The translations under genes and the position numbers were made by a program. Below are positions 60,001-64,000 of a stretch of 64,000 nucleotides of DNA, piece by piece. Below the pieces are notes generated by a model. It had not been told where the DNA came from. It ran no database searches and saw only the letters and a program-made list of their open reading frames with translations. This DNA is from Paulownia fortunei (taxonomy: Eukaryota; Streptophyta; Magnoliopsida; Lamiales; Paulowniaceae), in NCBI GenBank assembly GCA_019321725.1, contig CM033115.1, positions 7,078,673 to 7,142,672 on the forward strand. Direction: 5' to 3'. Position 1 is the first letter of the stretch; each line of letters opens with the position of its first letter.

Positions 60001-60089
60001 TACACATGTATACATGCACAAATTGTGTTGCACATATTGTTTATATATATATATATATATACTATACATATTATTGGGAGGTTGTGACA
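57026..60089 (+). repeat. Element D 3' LTR
   Basis: Starts TGTAATACCCAAG just after a purine tract (AAGAAGGGGAAGA) and ends GTTGTGACA; 3064 bp. It is colinear with the solo LTR at 20758-23761, moderately diverged. No target duplication can be tested because the 5' end is lost. Confidence 0.93.
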
Positions 60090-60094
60090 AACGC

Positions 60095-62040
60095 CCCAAT
60101 TGGATTAGGTGTATTATATTCTTTTTCTTTGTAAAGACAATCTTATTGGGAATCATATTAATGAAAATATATTTTCTTTATCTTATGTCTTGCAGTTTTT
60201 ATTTCTGCACATTAGATAAAGTTCTTAGACTAAATTTAGCTGCGAGGCATGGTCGCGCATATGATAGCGATAATGGAATATGCCTCTAAGACTTTTATTT
60301 TAAATAACTTCTAAATCGAGAGCTTTTTGAGATAGGATATCAAATAACTCAATAAGACTCGCACATACAATGCATGCTCGTAAGACGAGGATATCACATT
60401 CCATTGGCATTAATATAGAGACGTAAGTGCATGTATGTGGGTGCTTGTTAGGGAACAAGTACACCGAACATGGCCCGCAAGAAATTCTTAGCTAGAGGCT
60501 TTGCTTGTCAAAATAAGAATTTATGTGTTGCGATAGTACACAACTAATCCTTGAACTTGAGGCACAATGTTAGCCTTGTGTGAATCCTACAACACTTTGA
60601 TATATCTTCTGATTGTTTAACAATCACAAAAGGGGTATGTTGGGTGTTGCACTAATGTGCATGGAGGTTTGTCAGTAACCAACATAGAATTCGACACTTG
60701 TCTTTTTAAACAAAGAAATCTCCTGTATTTTTATAGTTTGTGATTCAAACACTTTGACCAAGGCAGGATGAATCGTGATTCACCAAAAATTATTGGAACT
60801 TGAAATGGGATCACAGTTATTGAATTATTTAACATTTTGACTTATAATTTATGCCCTAAATTCAATCGGGAGATTAGTTGTCGAAAAGATCGTACGTGTA
60901 TAGTACTCGCAATTAAAATAGGTTTACTCGCTATTTCACCTAAGACTAATTTGTCATGATTACTTGTTAGGTGTTTTTATGGATATGAGGTTCTTGGAAT
61001 TAAGGAGTTGATTCCAAACGGATTAATTAATTGGATTAATTAATTAGAATAATTGTTATTCATAAGTTGCAAATGTTGCAAGCCCACTACTAAATTAGTA
61101 GTAAACCTAAGAGGGTCACACATTTTTAATTAATACTGATTAATTAATTAATTAATTAAGGGTTCTATTTAATTTAATGGTTAAATTAAATTATTTAATT
61201 AAGTAATTGGATTATTTAATTGGACCTAATTTGATTAGGAAGGTCAATTGGAATAAATTAAATTAATTAATTGGATAGATTAAATTGGTATTGAATCAAT
61301 TCGATTAATTCATGGATTTTTTAGTTTAGACCCAAAAATTAATGTGGACCACTTAAGAAGCCCATTAAAATATGGAGAATAAATTAAATAAATATAATTT
61401 ATTTAATTAATATATTTATAGATAAATAAATATAATGACCGATTTTATGGGATAAAATCGACCACTAAGATTTAATTTATATATAAATATAATTATAGTA
61501 TATATATGATATATATCCATATTGATATTATTTAAAGAGTTCAAATTAATATCAACAGTGTATGCAGACAATTTTGATGAATGTAGTTTTAAATTAGTCA
61601 CACATACAATATGAGAGAGAAAAGAGAAGAGTTTTTAGAAGATTTGGAATCCTTTTAAGAAAGACTTTGAAGTAGTTCAAAATTGTCAAACTTTCAAAGA
61701 GTTGGAGAATAATCAAATTTTAAGTCATATAAATGCTTAATTATAAGAAAAAGAAAAATGTTTTCTTATAATCTTAATTTTTTTGTTCTTTAAAAGAAAA
61801 ATAATTTCTTGTTATTCTATTCATATTATTGTTTCAAGAACTTAAAGAATTAAAATTTATTGTTTTTGAAAATTTACTCCGACTCTAGATTAGAAAATAA
61901 TTAAAAGAATACTAGCGAATTCTTTTGATTGGTGTTGCTCTTCCGTATTGTGGACCTGATAGAGGGGAGACACTTGGATCCCTGCGAGTTCTGATAGTTT
62001 AGGATAAACAATTGATTGCTTCATCCTCTACAACAACCGG
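60095..62040 (+). repeat. Dispersed AT-rich repeat R, copy 3
   Basis: Aligns with copy 2 (2120-3700) and, in inverse orientation, with copy 1 (300-1930). It carries 'CTTGTTAGGGAACAAGTAC', 'GGATTAATTAATTGGATTAA' and the distal 'ATTGGTGTTGC' block near 61930. It begins within a few bases of the element D end, so either element D inserted at its edge or the junction reflects rearrangement. Non-coding. The tail includes a 75-bp direct repeat around 62030-62190 ('CACTTGAATAA(G/A)C(G/A)CGAT'). Confidence 0.6.
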
Positions 62041-62195
62041 AGTGTACAAAATGTATAATCTGATTTTATATTTATTTATATATTCACTTGAATAAGCGCG
62101 ATTGTTAAAACTCTACAACAACTAGAGTGCACAAAATGTATAATCCGATTTTATATTTATTTATATATTCACTTGAATAAACACGATCGTTAAAA
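62030..62195 (+). repeat. Short tandem duplication, unit about 77 bp
   Basis: The block 'CTACAACAAC', 'GAGTG(T/C)ACAAAATGTATAAT', 'GATTTTATATTTATTTATAT', 'TCACTTGAATAA' occurs twice in a row (62030-62105 and 62112-62190) with few changes. Confidence 0.85.
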
Positions 62196-62199
62196 ATCC

Positions 62200-62828
62200 T
62201 TTGGAATCAAAGGGTTTATATTTATGTTTGGTAAAATTTTAATTTTTCGATGCGTATGCCTCTACTATTATAGTGAACTCAACACATATTTCTCATAACA
62301 GGGATATATGTATTAGACAAAGAATTGAACGAAGAAAAATATGATATGCGCTCGTTTATCTTCATAATTGGTCATTATTAATTTTGATCATTCTTTTCTG
62401 TATTTTTTTCAGCTAATTATTTAGATGAGAAGATACCAATATTTTTCATGGTGCCTAAAATTATTATCAGCATCAAAAGTTTATGTATAAATGACCGGCT
62501 AATTTCCATCTAGTTATGTTGAAAACTAAGAGAAGTGGATGGAGAGAAGAGTTACCCTTTGTGCAATTATGGTTTATCGAGAACAAGGGAGTGCTCACAA
62601 GGTCTATTAAGAAAGAATAGGTTGCTGAAACCTTTCTTCAAGAACTCAGTATCATGTTTCAGATTTAGAATATGAAGTTCCACTAGCATGGAGCTAAAAA
62701 TTTCCATTAGAACGACCAATTTTCTTCCTTGTATTTCGTTTGTTATCGATGCAGAGTAGTAGGATCTGGTTTCTTTAACGTAATCAATGTGCTTAAAACA
62801 TATCAGAATGCTAATTCTCATTTTGCAG
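62200..62828. other. Sequence between repeat R copy 3 and the F2KP remnant
   Basis: No feature was recognised with confidence. It probably includes intron sequence of the F2KP remnant up to the acceptor TTTTGCAG at 62828. The open frame on the minus strand at 62567-62863 overlaps a real exon on the other strand and is a shadow. Confidence 0.45.
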
Positions 62829-63745
62829 TGATTCTGGTGAGCTTTACGCCAAGAAACTTGCAAATTTTGTTGAAAAACGTCTGAAAAATGAAAGAGTTGC
62901 TTCTGTAAGTTTCTCCAACTTAATAAAACTTGGGTTATGAGATTTAAGTGTTATTACTTTTGAATAAATGCTTCTGTAAAGTCTTTGTGATCTTGATTTG
63001 AACTTGACTTTAAGATTGACAATTTTTTCTTGCTAAGTCATATATTCGAAGATAATTGAAATAGAGGAGGTACTTATTTTGTCTTTCAGTCGGATAATCT
63101 GTTTCAAACATGTGTGCCTGTTCTAATAGAAGGAAACAAATCAAGTGTATCTGGAGAGAAGTCTGTTTTTTCTTGTTCCACTGCGATATCACCTTGTATG
63201 GAATTATATCACGAACGTTATGCTTTTCACATTTCTTTTGCTTTCGGAAAGTAAGGAAATAAGGAGTCAGCATCAAAATTTCTGCCAAAAATATGAGATG
63301 GTTGTGAATAGTCTTTTCCATAAATATTGCTGGTTTGTTTGTCAATTCATATAGTCTTGCTGTTTAGCATGAGTTGTATCTCTCTCCCTCATTCTCTCTC
63401 TGGTGGAAGCCTATATCCAACATTTCACCTGAATAATATGAAATATGTGTTATTATGTACTACAGTCTACTATGCATAAAATAATCTGATGTTCAACGTT
63501 TGTAAATTCTGTTTCTCCTGTGGCTTAGATATGGACTAGCACATTGCAGAGAACAATTTTAACAGCAAGTCCAATAGTTGGATTCCCCGAAGGTTGTGTA
63601 ATAACGGCCATTGTTTACTTCTACCATACAAAGTCTAATCATTAGCTATTGCCAGCTTCCTTGGAACTGAAATCTGAATTTCTCGTTTTATTACTCTTTT
63701 GAAGATACAATGCCGTGCACTTGACGAGGAATATGAGTATGCTTC
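62829..63745 (+). pseudogene. F2KP: F2KP fragment (fructose-2,6-bisphosphatase domain), broken
   Basis: Plant 6-phosphofructo-2-kinase/fructose-2,6-bisphosphatase sets cytosolic fructose 2,6-bisphosphate and so carbon flow to sucrose. Three exons of the phosphatase domain remain. 62829-62904 encodes 'DSGELYAKKLANFVEKR' and on. 63529-63592 encodes 'IWTSTLQRTILTASPIVGF'. About 63705-63745 encodes 'IQCRALDE' and then 'EYE'. Exon junctions keep GT/AG. Two lesions are visible: an extra C in 'GATTCCCC' shifts the frame at the end of the second exon, and in the third exon the family sequence between 'RALDE' and 'EYE' (about 20 residues) is missing. The kinase domain, the catalytic RHGE block and the C-terminus are not in the window. 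Introns are retained, so this is a piece of a genomic gene copy. Exons beyond 64000 cannot be excluded. Confidence 0.85.
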
Positions 63746-64000
63746 AGTTCTTATGGCTTAATTGCATCATTATCTTTTTCAGTATAATGCATCTCGTGGG
63801 CGTTTTGTCCAGTTATTTGTGTTGATCATTGTTCAGTGGACAAGCAAAGAATGTCAACATGCTGGACATCTTCATTTTTGGGCATTTAGTTGGCATAAAA
63901 TTAAAAGTAGCATGGCTGCAAATAATATACATTCTTGATTAGTAACTAAAGTATTTTTCCCTTGCAACATGGTTTGTGTTATCATCTCTGCGAATATACA
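63746..64000. other. Terminal stretch, nothing assigned
   Basis: Probably intron or flank of the F2KP remnant. I did not see the exon that should follow. Confidence 0.4.

Larger units (their letters stand above)
51915..60089 (+). mobile_element. Element D: chromovirus-like Ty3/gypsy element, 5'-truncated
   Basis: The 3' LTR is complete (57026-60089). The 5' LTR is only its last 420 bp (51915-52335), matching 59650-60089 from 'GTGATCATGGTGAGACTTGA' onward. A degenerate tRNA-Met PBS follows. gag-pol runs from 52503 to 56985 in Ty3/gypsy order with many stops. The integrase tail 'LVKVLWRNQS' and 'EATWERE' is of the Tekay/Del type, as in element A. The same LTR family gives the solo LTR at 20758. 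The left edge lies about 140 bp after a METTL13-like exon, so a deletion removed both the LTR start and the gene end. Confidence 0.9.

Noticed and set aside
1..64000. Search for CRISPR-like arrays, tRNA or rRNA genes and prokaryotic operons.
   Set aside because: Regular repeats found are TA microsatellites and a few tandem duplications. No cloverleaf or rRNA core was seen by eye; a tRNA scan would be needed to exclude a degenerate tRNA.

Overview
The window is nuclear DNA of a flowering plant, most likely a eudicot. The evidence is high AT content, nested Ty3/gypsy LTR retrotransposons with plant-type primer binding sites (initiator tRNA-Met and tRNA-Asp), and intron-containing remnants of two plant genes. 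About three quarters of it is transposable-element DNA. I saw no tRNA or rRNA gene, no CRISPR array and no prokaryotic operon.

Layout. 1-3830: two head-to-head copies of an AT-rich dispersed repeat; a third copy lies at about 60.1-62.0 kb. 3952-11651: element A, a chromovirus-like Ty3/gypsy copy with both LTRs and large deletions inside pol. 11.7-13.8 kb: unassigned AT-rich DNA. About 13792-39031: element B, a decayed Ty3/gypsy copy that has been invaded three times. A family-C LTR in reverse orientation sits in its 5' LTR (14910-16518). A solo family-D LTR interrupts pol (20758-23761). A complete Athila-like element C sits in its 3' LTR (25918-38355). 39-41.4 kb: unassigned. 41428-51773: eleven exons of a METTL13-like methyltransferase gene with disabling lesions and no 3' end. 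About 51915-60089: element D, a chromovirus-like copy with a truncated 5' LTR. 62829-63745: three exons of a broken F2KP (6-phosphofructo-2-kinase/fructose-2,6-bisphosphatase) gene.

The most interesting object is element C. It has two nearly identical LTRs (about 25 differences in 1.6 kb by eye), a perfect 5-bp target duplication (ATGGT), a tRNA-Asp primer site and a decayed gag-pol. Between integrase and 3' LTR, where some Athila elements carry an envelope-like gene, it holds an accessory block. The block has a TATA box, two short ORFs overlapping at a perfect A AAA AAA slippery heptamer, and an intact intronless 217-codon LOG-like ORF. LOG enzymes release active cytokinin from its nucleotide. 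The element therefore appears to have captured a hormone-activating enzyme gene and placed it under LTR or internal promoter control.

Element boundaries rest on direct comparison of repeats within the window. Protein assignments rest on motifs recognised by eye. Lineage names (Athila, Tekay/Del-like chromovirus) are inferences from PBS type, reverse-transcriptase and protease signatures and the C-terminal integrase tail.
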